A stretch of DNA of 64,000 nucleotides from Gp6-AA40 sp035711805 (GTDB lineage: Bacteria; Acidobacteriota; Vicinamibacteria; Vicinamibacterales; UBA2999), in the NCBI GenBank assembly GCA_035711805.1, contig DASTBV010000155.1, positions 145,485-209,484 on the forward strand, given 5' to 3'. Of this stretch, positions 15,570 to 24,638 are shown piece by piece (positions within the stretch are counted from its first letter, which is position 1; the number at the start of each line of letters is the position of its first letter). The notes beneath the pieces are model-generated. The model searched no databases. It was not told the DNA's origin and saw nothing but the letters and a program-made list of their open reading frames with translations. A program made the translations under genes and the position numbers.

Positions 15570-16886
15570 CTATTCCGCCGGCTCGATCTTGAGCATCACG
15601 CCTTCCGCCTCGTCGGTGAGCAAGTAGAGGAAGCCGTCCCGTCCCTGCTTGACGGCGCGAATTCTCCGGCGCAAATCGCCGATCAACGTTTCCCGCCGCA
15701 GCTCCTCGAGATTCTTGTTGATCAGGATCCGATCGAGACGTCCCGTCCCTGGAATCTCTCCGTAGCGCATGCCACTGACGAAGACGTCGCCTTTCCACTT
15801 CGGAAGCTGGTCACCGGTGTAGAACTCGATGCTCGACACGGCGATGGCGGGCATCCAGTAGATGACCGGATCACGGAACCCTTCCTTCGTGAACGGCCCC
15901 TGCCATGGGCCGCCATATGTTCGACCGAGGCTGATGAGCGGCCAGCCATAATTCGCACCGGGGGCAAGGATGTTCACCTCGTCGCCGCCATTCGGTCCGT
16001 TCTCGATCTGCCAGATCGCGCCTGTGATCGGGTGCTTCGCCATCCGAAGGAATGTGCGATGGCCCATCGTGAAGATCTCGGGCCTCGCATCGGCGCGCCC
16101 GACGAACGGATTGTCCGGCGGCACCTTGCCCTCATCGGTCAGTCGAAGGATCTTGCCGCCGAGTGTTTTGAGCGACTGGGTATCGCCGCCGCCGTGCGCG
16201 ACATACAACATGCCGTCGCCGCCGAACACAATCGGCCCGCCGCTGCCGCCCTCGCCGACGAAGATGTCTTTCGTGTCGGTGAACTGCTTGCCATCCCAGA
16301 CGGCACGCGCCACGGCCACCGTCGTCCGCGGCCCCCCGCCTCGCCCACCTCGTCCCGCGGCAGGAGCGGCGCCTTGTCCGGCAGGCGCAGCGCCTTGCAC
16401 CGCGGCAGGAGCGGCTTGTCCCGCGGCTGGAGCTGCGCCTCGTCCCGCAGCAGGGGCGGCTGGCTCGAGCTGCTTCGTGTAGCCGATGTAGACGAGGCGA
16501 TTGCGCTCGAAGTCGGGATGCAGCGCCAGATCCGTGCCTGACAGACCCGCGCCAATGGCCTGGGGCCCGCCGGCGACCGGCTGTGGATCGACGACGCCGT
16601 TGCGCACGACTCTGATGGCGCCGCCGCGCTCGGCGACGAGAATCGTGTCGGCCGACACGAACGCCATGCTCCACGGGTTGCGGAAGCCGCGCGCGTATAC
16701 CGACACGCGGATGTTCTGTCCCTCCGCCGTCTCGTAGCGAACCGGCGCGTCCGGCAGCGGCGGAATCTTGATGCCCTGCGGCGCGACGGGGGTGTTGCCG
16801 CGCATAGGCACTTCCTGCTGGGCAGCCAATGGCACGGCGAGGATCCCAAGCGCGGCGACGGCAAGACGGCGGATTGATGTAGTCAT
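15570..16886 (-). CDS. PQQ-dependent sugar dehydrogenase (GDH/sorbosone dehydrogenase type)
   Basis: This 438-residue exported protein (signal about 1-21) belongs to the six-bladed propeller family of soluble glucose and sorbosone dehydrogenases. Typical features are GFRNPWSMAFVSADTILVAE near the N-terminus, IGAGLSGTDLALHPDFERN, FVGRADARPEIFTMGHR and PGANYGWPLISLG. It would oxidise aldoses in the periplasm using PQQ. An unusual Ala/Pro/Gly-rich insertion (about residues 144-186) of repeated AAPAAGQ-like units lies between two blades and is probably a disordered loop. No PQQ synthesis genes are in the window. GGAG lies 8 nt before the start. Confidence 0.88.
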   Translation of the reverse strand: MTTSIRRLAVAALGILAVPLAAQQEVPMRGNTPVAPQGIKIPPLPDAPVRYETAEGQNIRVSVYARGFRNPWSMAFVSADTILVAERGGAIRVVRNGVVDPQPVAGGPQAIGAGLSGTDLALHPDFERNRLVYIGYTKQLEPAAPAAGRGAAPAAGQAAPAAVQGAAPAGQGAAPAAGRGGRGGGPRTTVAVARAVWDGKQFTDTKDIFVGEGGSGGPIVFGGDGMLYVAHGGGDTQSLKTLGGKILRLTDEGKVPPDNPFVGRADARPEIFTMGHRTFLRMAKHPITGAIWQIENGPNGGDEVNILAPGANYGWPLISLGRTYGGPWQGPFTKEGFRDPVIYWMPAIAVSSIEFYTGDQLPKWKGDVFVSGMRYGEIPGTGRLDRILINKNLEELRRETLIGDLRRRIRAVKQGRDGFLYLLTDEAEGVMLKIEPAE

Positions 16887-16958
16887 GTGTCGATCTCCGG
16901 GTAAATGACGAAGACCGGTGGATTGTAATGCCAGTGGGTCAGGGGCCCGCGCGAGAAG

Positions 16959-18323
16959 TTATGCGAGCAGTTCCGGAATCGAGACAAGAAATGCGTGGAC
17001 AGCGACAATGTGCCGTCCATCTGCGACGAACTGAAATTTCGAGGGGTCGACGGTGTGCATTCCTCGCCCGGCCTCCGGGCTCACGTTCGCCAGCATCACG
17101 GGACACTCATCGAACAAGGCGCCGAGCGCCGCCCAGACCAGCAGATCGAACGGCGCCAGGATGTCGAGGCCGTTGCGGGCCCTCCAGGGCGTGCCCGCCT
17201 CGTGCTGTCTTCGCAGTTCGCGCGCGAACGCCTGAAACTCGAACTGCGCGTCGCGATCGCGCGGCCGCATCGCGTCGAGGATGTCGAGCAGCCGCGCGGA
17301 TGCGGCCATCGACACGTCGCGGTGCAGGACGCTCCACCCCACCTGGAACACGGTCGTAAGCGTGTGGGCGGGCGCCGGCGCCCAGCGCACGGGCCAGTGG
17401 GCGATGCCGAGATTGCATGTCGCCGTTACCGCGTCGCTCGCCTCCTGCCGCTCGAACGACCGGCCGAGGATCGAACATCCGGCGACCAGCGCGTTGGCGA
17501 TGAACGCAAACTCCTGCTCCCGCTCGACCCATTCTGCATCAGCGGAATCAGTCGACAGCTGCAGCGCCTGATTCGACTGCGGCTCGAACCTCCCGGCGCG
17601 CTGCGGTTCTTCGGCGAGTGAGACGTGGCGCGCAGCCTCGAGAAAAGCGCGCGCCCGCTCCGGCGTCACGAACCCGCTCCGATCCCGCCGCCGCTCGCGG
17701 CCGAGGGCAAGATCGAAGCGCCGCTGGTTGCGGTCGGACAGCAGATCGTCGAGACCGTCGCGCTCCCACCCGGAGTTCGACAGCGTCCGGCACGCGTGCA
17801 TCAGACGATGAAACGCGTCGGCGTGATGCTCTTCGAGCGACCGCAGCAGATCGGCGATCGCGTCCCACGCGTCGGACCGTCGCGCGACCACGAGGTATCC
17901 GCCGATCTCCGCGTGCAGGCCGTGCTCGTGCCCTGCAGGCGAGACGGGGTCGGCGCCGCTCGGTTCGACAGCAGGCGAGAACACGGCGAGGTCGGTCACC
18001 ATGATGCTGGCGGAGAGTCCCGCAACAACCAGCGCGGCATCGAGCTGCATCAGGCGTGCGGCGGCCGCCGCGGCCCCGGCGTCCACGAGCACCTCGAGCC
18101 ATTCGCAGAATCGGGCGCCATCGAACTGCTCGTCGCCGCCGGCGCGATCGGCTTTCCACAGATCGAGATCGAACACGGCCGACAGCTGTTGCGACGTTGC
18201 GGCGGCGAGCAGATCGCCGGAATCGTGAAGTCCCCGCTGGAGGATCAGCGCATGGAGAGACTCTGGCGGGAGGAGCGGGAGGACACGAAGAAGCTCGACG
18301 TGCCGATCGCGATCCTCGGACAT
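16959..18323 (-). CDS. Conserved cytoplasmic protein resembling DUF6178
   Basis: The 454-residue product has no signal peptide or clear membrane segment and is largely alpha-helical. It opens with LLRVLPLLPPESLHALILQR, then LLAAATSQQLSAVFDLDLWKAD and FCEWLEVLVDAG, a layout I associate with DUF6178 proteins known from deltaproteobacterial and acidobacterial genomes. A later segment has DRNQRRFDLALGRERRRDRSGFVTPERARAFLEAAR. No function is known for this group. The gene is flanked by 72 bp on its downstream side and by a terminator region of about 150 bp upstream, so it is probably transcribed alone. Confidence 0.6.
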   Translation of the reverse strand: MSEDRDRHVELLRVLPLLPPESLHALILQRGLHDSGDLLAAATSQQLSAVFDLDLWKADRAGGDEQFDGARFCEWLEVLVDAGAAAAAARLMQLDAALVVAGLSASIMVTDLAVFSPAVEPSGADPVSPAGHEHGLHAEIGGYLVVARRSDAWDAIADLLRSLEEHHADAFHRLMHACRTLSNSGWERDGLDDLLSDRNQRRFDLALGRERRRDRSGFVTPERARAFLEAARHVSLAEEPQRAGRFEPQSNQALQLSTDSADAEWVEREQEFAFIANALVAGCSILGRSFERQEASDAVTATCNLGIAHWPVRWAPAPAHTLTTVFQVGWSVLHRDVSMAASARLLDILDAMRPRDRDAQFEFQAFARELRRQHEAGTPWRARNGLDILAPFDLLVWAALGALFDECPVMLANVSPEAGRGMHTVDPSKFQFVADGRHIVAVHAFLVSIPELLA

Positions 18324-18401
18324 GGGCCGGCGATGATATCGGCCCTCGAACGCAACAAACAGTCTTGAAGGTGTGTGCCGGTTACGCGATACTAAATGCA
18401 G

Positions 18402-18435
18402 AAAGGGCGCCTCGAATCGCGGGGCGCCCTTTTTT
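18402..18435 (+). terminator. Intrinsic terminator hairpin, probably bidirectional
   Basis: A 10-bp perfect stem (AAAGGGCGCC at 18402-18411 with GGCGCCCTTT at 18423-18432) encloses an 11-nt loop and is followed by a run of T on the plus strand to 18435. On the minus strand the stem is followed by TTTC. It lies downstream of the molybdenum hydroxylase operon and upstream of the gene at 16959-18323, so it most likely ends the minus-strand operon. Confidence 0.75.
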
Positions 18436-18445
18436 GCGTTTGCAG

Positions 18446-18470
18446 GTCCGCCTGATGGCGGACACTACGT
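18446..18470. repeat. REP-like palindrome with CTACGT flank (copy B)
   Basis: The stem GTCCGCC/GGCGGAC (18446-18452 with 18457-18463, loop TGAT) is followed by A and CTACGT. It matches copy A at 9790-9815 closely. The outer pair is G-C here and T-A in copy A, which is a compensatory change that keeps the stem paired. Confidence 0.65.
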
Positions 18471-18475
18471 ACGTC

Positions 18476-20746
18476 CTACACGAGTTTCTGTTTCGCGAAC
18501 GGCATCTCGCGGACGCGGCGGCCCGTTGCCGCGTAGATCGCGTTCGCCAGCGCGGCGATGACCGGCGGCACACCGGGTTCACCAACGCCGGTCGGCAGGT
18601 CGCCGCTTTCGGCAAAGTGCACGTTCACCTGGATGGGCGCGTCGTTCATGCGCGCGACGCGGAAGCCATCGAAGTTCCTCTGATCGATTCGTCCCTTCGT
18701 CGCGGTGATCTCGCCGAACATCGCCAGGCTGACACCCATCACCGCCGCGCCTTCGAACTGCGCGCGAACGCGATCGGGGTTGATGACGACGCCAGGGTCC
18801 GCAACCATGTCGATGCGCGGAATCCTCACGCGTCCCTGTCGATCGACTTCGACTTCGACGACCGACGCCACGTAGGAGTTGAAGCTGCGGTGCGCGGCGA
18901 CCCCGATGCCGGAGCCATTGCCGCTCTTCCGCTTGCCCCAATTCGATCGCTCGCCGGCCACTTCGAGCACGCGGCGCAGCCGCCGGCTGTCCACGGGGTA
19001 TTTGTCGATCGGCGCACCGTAGTTCGTGTAGTCAACGCCCTGTGCCTTCAGATCGATCACCTTGCCCGGGCCCAGCAGGTCGAGCAGGAACTCGAGCGGG
19101 TCGCGCGTCGCGGCGTGCGCGAGCTCGTCGGCGAAGCTGTGCAGCGCGAAGGCGTGGAAGTTGTTGGTGACGGCGCGGAACCAGCCGATGCGCACGTGGG
19201 CGTCGGCGCCGGCGTTTTCGGCGCGGATGTTCGGCACGTCGAACGGGCTGTCGTCGAGGCCCATGTTCAGCTCGAAGTTCATGGGCGCCGGAACGCCGAA
19301 CGTCGACGCGATTGGCGGGAACACGGAGCGCTTCAACCACGCCGTCGGCCGGCCCTTCGCGTCGACAGTCGCCTTGTGATACACCGCCGCGTTCGTGTGG
19401 TAGAAGTCGTGGCGGATATCGTCCTCGCGCGTCCACACGACCTTGACCGGCCGGCCCAGCTTTCGCGCCAGTACCGCCGCTTCAGCGGCGTAGTCCGGCT
19501 TGCTCTTCCGGCCGAAGCCGCCGCCCAGCAGCGTCACGTGACAGATGACGTTCGACTTGTCGATGCCGAGCGCGGCCGCCACCGTCTCCTGCGCCGCCTG
19601 CGGATTCTGCGTCGGACACCACACCTCCGCCTTGCCGTCCCGGAATTCCGCCACCGCCGCCGGCGGTTCCATCGACGCGTGCGCGGCCATCGGCGTGTAG
19701 TAGACGGCTTCGATCACCGTGCCGCCCTTCGCGAACTCGGCGTCCACGTTGCCCAGATTGCGCGCGACCTTGGCCGGCTGCCTGACCTTCTCGAGCATCG
19801 CCGTCCGGAACGCTGCGGAGCTGTAGCTCGCATTGGGGCCGTCGTTCCACTCCACCTTCAGCTGCCGGCGTCCCTGCAGGACCGCCCATGTGTTGCGGCC
19901 GATCACCGCGACGCCGCCGAGCGATTGAAACAGCAGCGGCGGCTTCGGCGCCTCGAGTGTCTCGGTCTGCAGCACGCCCTTGACCGCGAGCGCCGCCTTG
20001 TTGTCCAGGCTTCGGACGGTACCGCCCACAACCGGCGGATGCTCGATCGAGGCGAAGACCATGCCCTCGCGCTGCACGTCGAGCCCGAACTGCGCCGTGC
20101 CGTTCACGATCGGGGTGAGGTCGAAGATCTGCGTCTCTCTACCGACGAACTTCCAGTCGGTTCGTGGTTTGAACCGCAGTGTCTCTTTGGCGGGCACCGC
20201 CAGTTTGGCCGCGGCAGGAACCAGCGCGCCGTACCCGACTCGCCTCCCGCTGCGTGCGTGCACGACTTCATGATTCGCCGTCGTCAGCTCGCCGGCCGGG
20301 ACGTTCAACTGCGCGGCCGCCGCCGTAACGAGCATCGATCGCGCCGATGCGCCGGCGACGCGGAACGCGTCGTAGAAGTCGCGAATGGAACGCGAGCCGT
20401 CGGTGTTCTGATCGCCATAGCGCGGGTCGCCCACCCCCTGCTCGATGCGGCAGCGGCTCCAGTCCGCGTCGAGCTCGTCGGCCGCGACGAGTGGAAGCGT
20501 GGTGCGGATGCCGGTGCCCATCTCGGATCGATGCGTGACGAGGAACACCGTGCCGTCGGGCTCGATGCCGAGGTAGACACTCGGATGCAGCGCGGCGGTG
20601 TCGGCCTTCGTGTTCAGGATCGCGGCGGCGGACGACTGTGCCAGCAGCTCCGCGGGGACCAGACGCGAGGCGACGACGAACGCACCGGTCGAGAAGAGGC
20701 CGCCGAGGAACTGGCGCCGGTTGAACGAGATGTTTTCGACGACCAT
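18476..20746 (-). CDS. Molybdenum hydroxylase large subunit, xanthine dehydrogenase family (IorB-like)
   Basis: This 756-residue protein is a molybdopterin-binding subunit of the aldehyde/xanthine oxidoreductase family, closest in build to isoquinoline 1-oxidoreductase beta. It begins with a twin-arginine signal (FNRRQFLGGLFSTGAF), so it should be exported folded with its cofactor. Family features include VTHRSEMGTGIRTTLPLVAA, GGGFGRKSKPDYAAEA, LGGVAVIGRNTWAVLQGR and, near the end, TGVGEPGVPPVIAALANAI with the catalytic Glu. The ATG at 20746 overlaps the stop of the 2Fe-2S subunit (TGATG), so the two are coupled. A frame extension to 21139 is only overlap with that gene. Substrate is unknown. 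Confidence 0.92.
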   Translation of the reverse strand: MVVENISFNRRQFLGGLFSTGAFVVASRLVPAELLAQSSAAAILNTKADTAALHPSVYLGIEPDGTVFLVTHRSEMGTGIRTTLPLVAADELDADWSRCRIEQGVGDPRYGDQNTDGSRSIRDFYDAFRVAGASARSMLVTAAAAQLNVPAGELTTANHEVVHARSGRRVGYGALVPAAAKLAVPAKETLRFKPRTDWKFVGRETQIFDLTPIVNGTAQFGLDVQREGMVFASIEHPPVVGGTVRSLDNKAALAVKGVLQTETLEAPKPPLLFQSLGGVAVIGRNTWAVLQGRRQLKVEWNDGPNASYSSAAFRTAMLEKVRQPAKVARNLGNVDAEFAKGGTVIEAVYYTPMAAHASMEPPAAVAEFRDGKAEVWCPTQNPQAAQETVAAALGIDKSNVICHVTLLGGGFGRKSKPDYAAEAAVLARKLGRPVKVVWTREDDIRHDFYHTNAAVYHKATVDAKGRPTAWLKRSVFPPIASTFGVPAPMNFELNMGLDDSPFDVPNIRAENAGADAHVRIGWFRAVTNNFHAFALHSFADELAHAATRDPLEFLLDLLGPGKVIDLKAQGVDYTNYGAPIDKYPVDSRRLRRVLEVAGERSNWGKRKSGNGSGIGVAAHRSFNSYVASVVEVEVDRQGRVRIPRIDMVADPGVVINPDRVRAQFEGAAVMGVSLAMFGEITATKGRIDQRNFDGFRVARMNDAPIQVNVHFAESGDLPTGVGEPGVPPVIAALANAIYAATGRRVREMPFAKQKLV

Positions 20747-21201
20747 CACGCACGCCCCTTCGCCGCGGTCTTGATCGCGGCGCGGATGCGCTGATAGGTG
20801 CCGCAGCGGCAGATGTTCCCCGCCATCGCGCGATCGATGTCCGCGTCGCTCGGATTCGGGGTCGTTCTCAGCAGCGCCGCCGCCTGCATGATCTGGCCGG
20901 ACTGACAGTAGCCGCACTGCGGCACGTTGTGAGTGATCCACGCCTGCTGCACCGGGTGCAGCCTGCCGCCCTCCGCGAGCGCATCGATAGTCAGCACCGT
21001 CTTCGCTTCGAGCGTGCCCATCCTGGTCTGGCACGAACGAACCGCCTGCCCGTTTACGTGCACCGTGCAGGCGCCACACAGTCCGGCGCCGCAGCCGAAG
21101 CGCGTGCCGGTGAGGCGCAGTTCGTCGCGGAGATACCACAGGAGCGGCATGTCCGGATCGTCTTCGTAGTTCTGGGGTTTTCCGTTCACTGTCAGTCGCA
21201 T
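20746..21201 (-). CDS. 2Fe-2S subunit of molybdenum hydroxylase (IorA/CoxS-like)
   Basis: The 151-residue protein has two 2Fe-2S clusters. The plant-ferredoxin-type site is at Cys37, Cys42, Cys45 and Cys57 (CGAGLCGAC...SC), and the second site at Cys96, Cys99, Cys131 and Cys133 (CGYCQSGQ...CRC). It passes electrons from the molybdenum centre in the large subunit encoded next to it to an external acceptor. Length fits the family. It has no signal of its own, so it would be carried through the Tat system by its partner. No FAD-binding subunit and no XdhC-type maturation gene lies in the window, as expected for the IorAB type. Confidence 0.93.
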   Translation of the reverse strand: MRLTVNGKPQNYEDDPDMPLLWYLRDELRLTGTRFGCGAGLCGACTVHVNGQAVRSCQTRMGTLEAKTVLTIDALAEGGRLHPVQQAWITHNVPQCGYCQSGQIMQAAALLRTTPNPSDADIDRAMAGNICRCGTYQRIRAAIKTAAKGRA

Positions 21202-21268
21202 ACGGCGGACCCTTTCGTCAGCCGGGCATTATCCCATGAGGGTGCGCCCGATGCGTGGCGGACGATGT

Positions 21269-21450
21269 CTAGGGGCGAGGGCTTGACGCGTCCGTCTGGC
21301 CGCGATCAGCAAACCAGTTCAGCATCACGTTCAGCCGGCCGGCCCCGGATTCCGGTTTCACCATGATGAAGCGCTGCCCATCGCGCGAGATGTCAAAGTT
21401 CGGAATCGTGATGCCCGCTCCATAGGTCTTCAGAGTCCCTGACGCCGGCT
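21269..21450 (-). pseudogene. Fragment of a TolB-like/kinase C-terminus
   Basis: On the minus strand, the frame after a TAA at 21457-21455 reads LKTYGAGITIPNFDISRDG, then QRFIMVKPESG, then LNVMLNWFADR and ends at a TAG (21271-21269). FDxSxDGQRFxMVK followed by VLNWF is the standard end of acidobacterial propeller proteins like the kinase at 1736-4654. Here the fragment of about 60 codons has no start codon or upstream domain; the glycosyltransferase stop lies immediately before it. It is best read as the remnant of a deleted gene. Confidence 0.65.
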
Positions 21451-23358
21451 TCAGTTATCCAGACTGACGCTCCAGTCCTCGCGTACGTCGGTGAGGTTGG
21501 GGTTGTAGTACGGATCGACGTGCGCGAACCGGGACGCCCAGCGTTTCAGGAACCGGGAGTCATCTGAGGGCGGATGCAGGCGCCCGCGGCTGGAGCCTTC
21601 ATGGTGGTACAGCTGCGCATGCGGCGTATAGATGACGGCATACCCGCGCTCGCGAATGCGCAGACACAAATCGACGTCGTTGAGCACCACGCGCAGCTCT
21701 TCGTCGAACCCTCCGACTTCCTCGAAGACCCGGCGCGGCACCAGCATGCACGCGCCGGTGACGGCGCTGCAGTTCCGCGGCAGATCCGCAAGCCGCGGAA
21801 CACCGAGGACCTCCCTGGGCGCCCAGCGGAACGCATGGTGTGCTACGCCGGTGCGCTTCAGCACGACGCCGGCGTGCTGAATCGTCCCGTCGGAATAGAG
21901 CAGCTTGGCGCCGACCGCGCCGACACCCGGCAACTGCGCGTATTCGAGCAGCGCGGTCAGCCAGTCCGGACGGACAATCTCGATGTCGTTGTTGAGGAAG
22001 AGCAGCTGCTCCCCTTTCGACATGCGCACGGCGAAGTTGTTGATCGCCGAGTAATTGAACGCATGCGGCCACCGATGGACCTGAACCGGCGGTCCCAGCG
22101 AGGCCAGGTAGCTCAGGGCCTCGCTATCGGTGCTGCCGTTGTCCACAACCACGATTTCGTATGAACCGTAGTCAGTACGACTGCGGATGCTGTCGATCGT
22201 CGTCCGCAGCAGCTCCGCCTGATTGCGCGTGGGAACGATGATCGACACCAGCGGCCGCCCGGTCAGCTGAAACCGCGTGGCGTAGCAGCGCGGCCCGCGG
22301 CTCGTGAAGATTGGTTCGGCGCAGCCCGGGCGCTGCCGCCGCATCAGCGCTGCTTCGATCGCCCGCTTTTCGTCCCGCGTGGCGGAATGATGCGCGACGA
22401 TGCCATCGCGCGTCATCGGGCGCGGCCGCAGGTGGCAGAGCACGTTCGGCACGTGGGCAATCCGGGCTGTGCGCTCGCTGGCGCGCAGCATCAGGTCATA
22501 CACCTGGCCATCGCCGAACTCAGGACGCATCCCACCTACGTCATCCACGACGGCGCGGCGCAGCACCGTGAAGGGTCCCAGATAATTTGTGGCCAGGAGC
22601 AGCTCCGGATCCCACTCCGGTTTGAAGAACGGCTCGCGCCGCTGACCTCCCTCGTCGGTCACATCCTGGTCCGAATAGACGATGTCGGCGGGGGGATCCG
22701 CATGGAGGCGCTTCACAACAGCGAAGAGCGCTTCGGGGGCCAGTTGGTCGCCTGCGTGGACGAATGCCACCACGCTGCCGCGGGCGGTCTCCAGCGCGTC
22801 ACACACTTCCCAGTGGTCGTACACCTGCGCGCGGAGGCTTTCGACCGTGCGGCGGCGCGCCTCCTCAGCCGCCCCACCAGGCATGATGAGCACGCTGACG
22901 AGCGGCGCGTCCGCGAGTTTCTGCCGCTCGACGCGCATCGCGGCATATGCGTCGGCGCCGCGTGTGGTGCGTGCGATCCATGTCTCGTAGTCGCCGGGAC
23001 TCGGTGTCCAGGTATGGTCCTCGACCGTCAGCGGGCGGCCGCGCAGGGCCGACCCGATTTTTCGCGCCGCGAACTTGAAGACGAAGGCGAGCCCGTGATC
23101 GACCCAGATCTCGAATCCACGCCGCACGAAACGATACGGCTCGCGAAGAATTGGATTCCGCAGAAGCCGCTCGCCGATCTTTTCGAACCGACGCTGCGCA
23201 CGCCACCCGAGCGATGCGTGCGCGCGGCGCATTTCGTCGAACGACTCCGCAACGGCCCGTTCCTGGGCGGCGACGAGCGTGGTCAGATCGGTGATCTCCG
23301 CGAGCAGATCCTCCTCGGTGCTCCGGCGAGCGTGAGGATCGTTCGCGTCGGCGCTCAC
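21451..23358 (-). CDS. Two-domain family 2 glycosyltransferase
   Basis: The 635-residue protein has an N-terminal helical or coiled region (about 1-110), a first GT-A domain (about 150-340) with VYSDQDVTDEGG and FFKPEWDPELLLATNYLG, and a second GT-A domain (about 375-600) with VSIIVPTRNQAELLRTTIDS, VVDNGSTDSEAL, FLNNDIEIV and GFDEELRVVLNDVDLCLRI. This build is known from rhamnosyl- and other glycosyltransferases of O-antigen assembly. It works at the cytoplasmic face of the inner membrane. The start overlaps the ABC ATPase gene by 4 nt (ATGA), placing it in the exporter operon. Confidence 0.9.
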   Translation of the reverse strand: MSADANDPHARRSTEEDLLAEITDLTTLVAAQERAVAESFDEMRRAHASLGWRAQRRFEKIGERLLRNPILREPYRFVRRGFEIWVDHGLAFVFKFAARKIGSALRGRPLTVEDHTWTPSPGDYETWIARTTRGADAYAAMRVERQKLADAPLVSVLIMPGGAAEEARRRTVESLRAQVYDHWEVCDALETARGSVVAFVHAGDQLAPEALFAVVKRLHADPPADIVYSDQDVTDEGGQRREPFFKPEWDPELLLATNYLGPFTVLRRAVVDDVGGMRPEFGDGQVYDLMLRASERTARIAHVPNVLCHLRPRPMTRDGIVAHHSATRDEKRAIEAALMRRQRPGCAEPIFTSRGPRCYATRFQLTGRPLVSIIVPTRNQAELLRTTIDSIRSRTDYGSYEIVVVDNGSTDSEALSYLASLGPPVQVHRWPHAFNYSAINNFAVRMSKGEQLLFLNNDIEIVRPDWLTALLEYAQLPGVGAVGAKLLYSDGTIQHAGVVLKRTGVAHHAFRWAPREVLGVPRLADLPRNCSAVTGACMLVPRRVFEEVGGFDEELRVVLNDVDLCLRIRERGYAVIYTPHAQLYHHEGSSRGRLHPPSDDSRFLKRWASRFAHVDPYYNPNLTDVREDWSVSLDN

Positions 23359-24638
23359 GAGGGGCGCACCGAGATCTCGACAGGCACCCAGACCTGACCA
23401 TGAATCGCCTTCCCCGACGCCGGCGGAGCCACGGTCACAATCAGCGCATTGTCGATCCAGTCGTAGTACGCCCTCGTGTAGCGGTCCGCGGCGATGGCGC
23501 TGCTGATGCTATAGGTCCCCGGGATGAGCGGCAGGCGGAGGCGGAAGTCGACGACGAGCGTCGAGCCGGCGGAGCGGGACGGCAGCGTAATCCCTTCTTC
23601 GAACGTATTCGTGCCGATCAGCTCGATTCCCGCGCGATCGCGAAAGCCAAAGCCGATGATGCTGCTGGGAACGTCGGCAAGGAACTCCGCGTGTACGCGA
23701 AGGATCGCCTCGTCGTTGAACGCGACCGCCGTCACCGGGCGGCCGCACGAATCCAACAGCTCGATGCGGCGAATCTTTGCGGCGCCCGTCCCATGCCGGA
23801 AGACGCGGGCCTGAGCATCGAAGTCGGGATCCGCTGCGAATCGTGGCTCGGCCGGCGAGGTGGTGATGGTGACGGGATCGTGCGGCGCCTGCGCTTGCGC
23901 AATCTGCGCCGATGCACGAGCGAAATAGAGGCTGGTGATTTCGGCCGGTCCGCCCTCCTCGAGGATCTGCCCCGCGTCGAGCAGGACGACGCGCGAGCAG
24001 ACGGCTTTGATCATGCCCATCTCGTGGCTGACGAACATGATGGTCGTACCGTGTGCCTGCATCTCGCGGATCCGCAGCAGGCACTGGTGCTGGAAGACGG
24101 CGTCGCCGACGGCCAGCGCTTCGTCCACGAGGAGGATGTCGGGATCGACGTGAATCGCGGCGGCAAACGCCAGACGCACGAACATCCCGCTCGAATACAG
24201 CTTGACCGGCTGGTCGATGAACTCGCCGATTGCCGCAAAACGTTCGATGTCCGGCAGACGGCGGCGAATCTCCGCCACCGTCAGCCCGATCACCGTGCCG
24301 AATACCTCGACGTTCTCCCGGCCGGTGAGCTCGGGGTGAAAGCCGGCGCCCAGCTCGAGGAGGGACGACACACGTCCTCGCACCGTCACCCGCCCGCTCG
24401 TCTGCCGGACGATCCCCGCGATGATCTGAAGGAGCGTGCTCTTGCCGGAACCGTTGACGCCGACGACGCCGAGCGTCTCGCCGCGCTCGACCGTCATCGT
24501 CACGCCGCGCAGCGCCGGGAAATTGGTATGAAGAACGGGCGCGCCGGGCACCAGCATTTCAACGGCCCGGTGGCGGCGATTCCTGTACATCTTGTAGGAC
24601 TTGGTGACCTCGTCGAGCTCGATGACAGGCTCGCGCAT
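23355..24638 (-). CDS. Polysaccharide ABC exporter ATPase with Wzt-type C-terminal domain
   Basis: The 427-residue protein has an ABC domain (about 1-245) with Walker A GVNGSGKST, signature YSSGMFVRLAFA and Walker B ILLVDEALAVGD, followed by the H-loop region FVSHEMG. Residues about 265-425 form a Wzt-like beta domain (FRHGTGAAKIRRIELLDSCG, then FGFRDRAGIELIGTNT) that in the O-antigen systems recognises the glycan end. It powers export of a lipid-linked polysaccharide. It overlaps the permease gene by 1 nt and the glycosyltransferase gene by 4 nt, so translation is coupled across the three genes. Confidence 0.93.
   Translation of the reverse strand: MREPVIELDEVTKSYKMYRNRRHRAVEMLVPGAPVLHTNFPALRGVTMTVERGETLGVVGVNGSGKSTLLQIIAGIVRQTSGRVTVRGRVSSLLELGAGFHPELTGRENVEVFGTVIGLTVAEIRRRLPDIERFAAIGEFIDQPVKLYSSGMFVRLAFAAAIHVDPDILLVDEALAVGDAVFQHQCLLRIREMQAHGTTIMFVSHEMGMIKAVCSRVVLLDAGQILEEGGPAEITSLYFARASAQIAQAQAPHDPVTITTSPAEPRFAADPDFDAQARVFRHGTGAAKIRRIELLDSCGRPVTAVAFNDEAILRVHAEFLADVPSSIIGFGFRDRAGIELIGTNTFEEGITLPSRSAGSTLVVDFRLRLPLIPGTYSISSAIAADRYTRAYYDWIDNALIVTVAPPASGKAIHGQVWVPVEISVRPS

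Noticed and set aside
14349..16541. Open frame of 730 codons on the plus strand from the PhzF gene across two minus-strand genes
   Set aside because: It is out of frame with PhzF and antisense to the CMD-like and PQQ dehydrogenase genes, both of which have clear motifs and ribosome-binding sites.
18365..18435. tRNA or small structured RNA before the molybdenum hydroxylase operon
   Set aside because: Only one stem (the terminator) forms; no cloverleaf, anticodon arm or CCA end could be fitted.
18056..20794. Open frame of 912 codons on the plus strand opposite the molybdenum hydroxylase genes
   Set aside because: It crosses three minus-strand genes with clear family motifs, is rich in Arg and His as expected for a shadow frame in GC-rich DNA, and has no domain.
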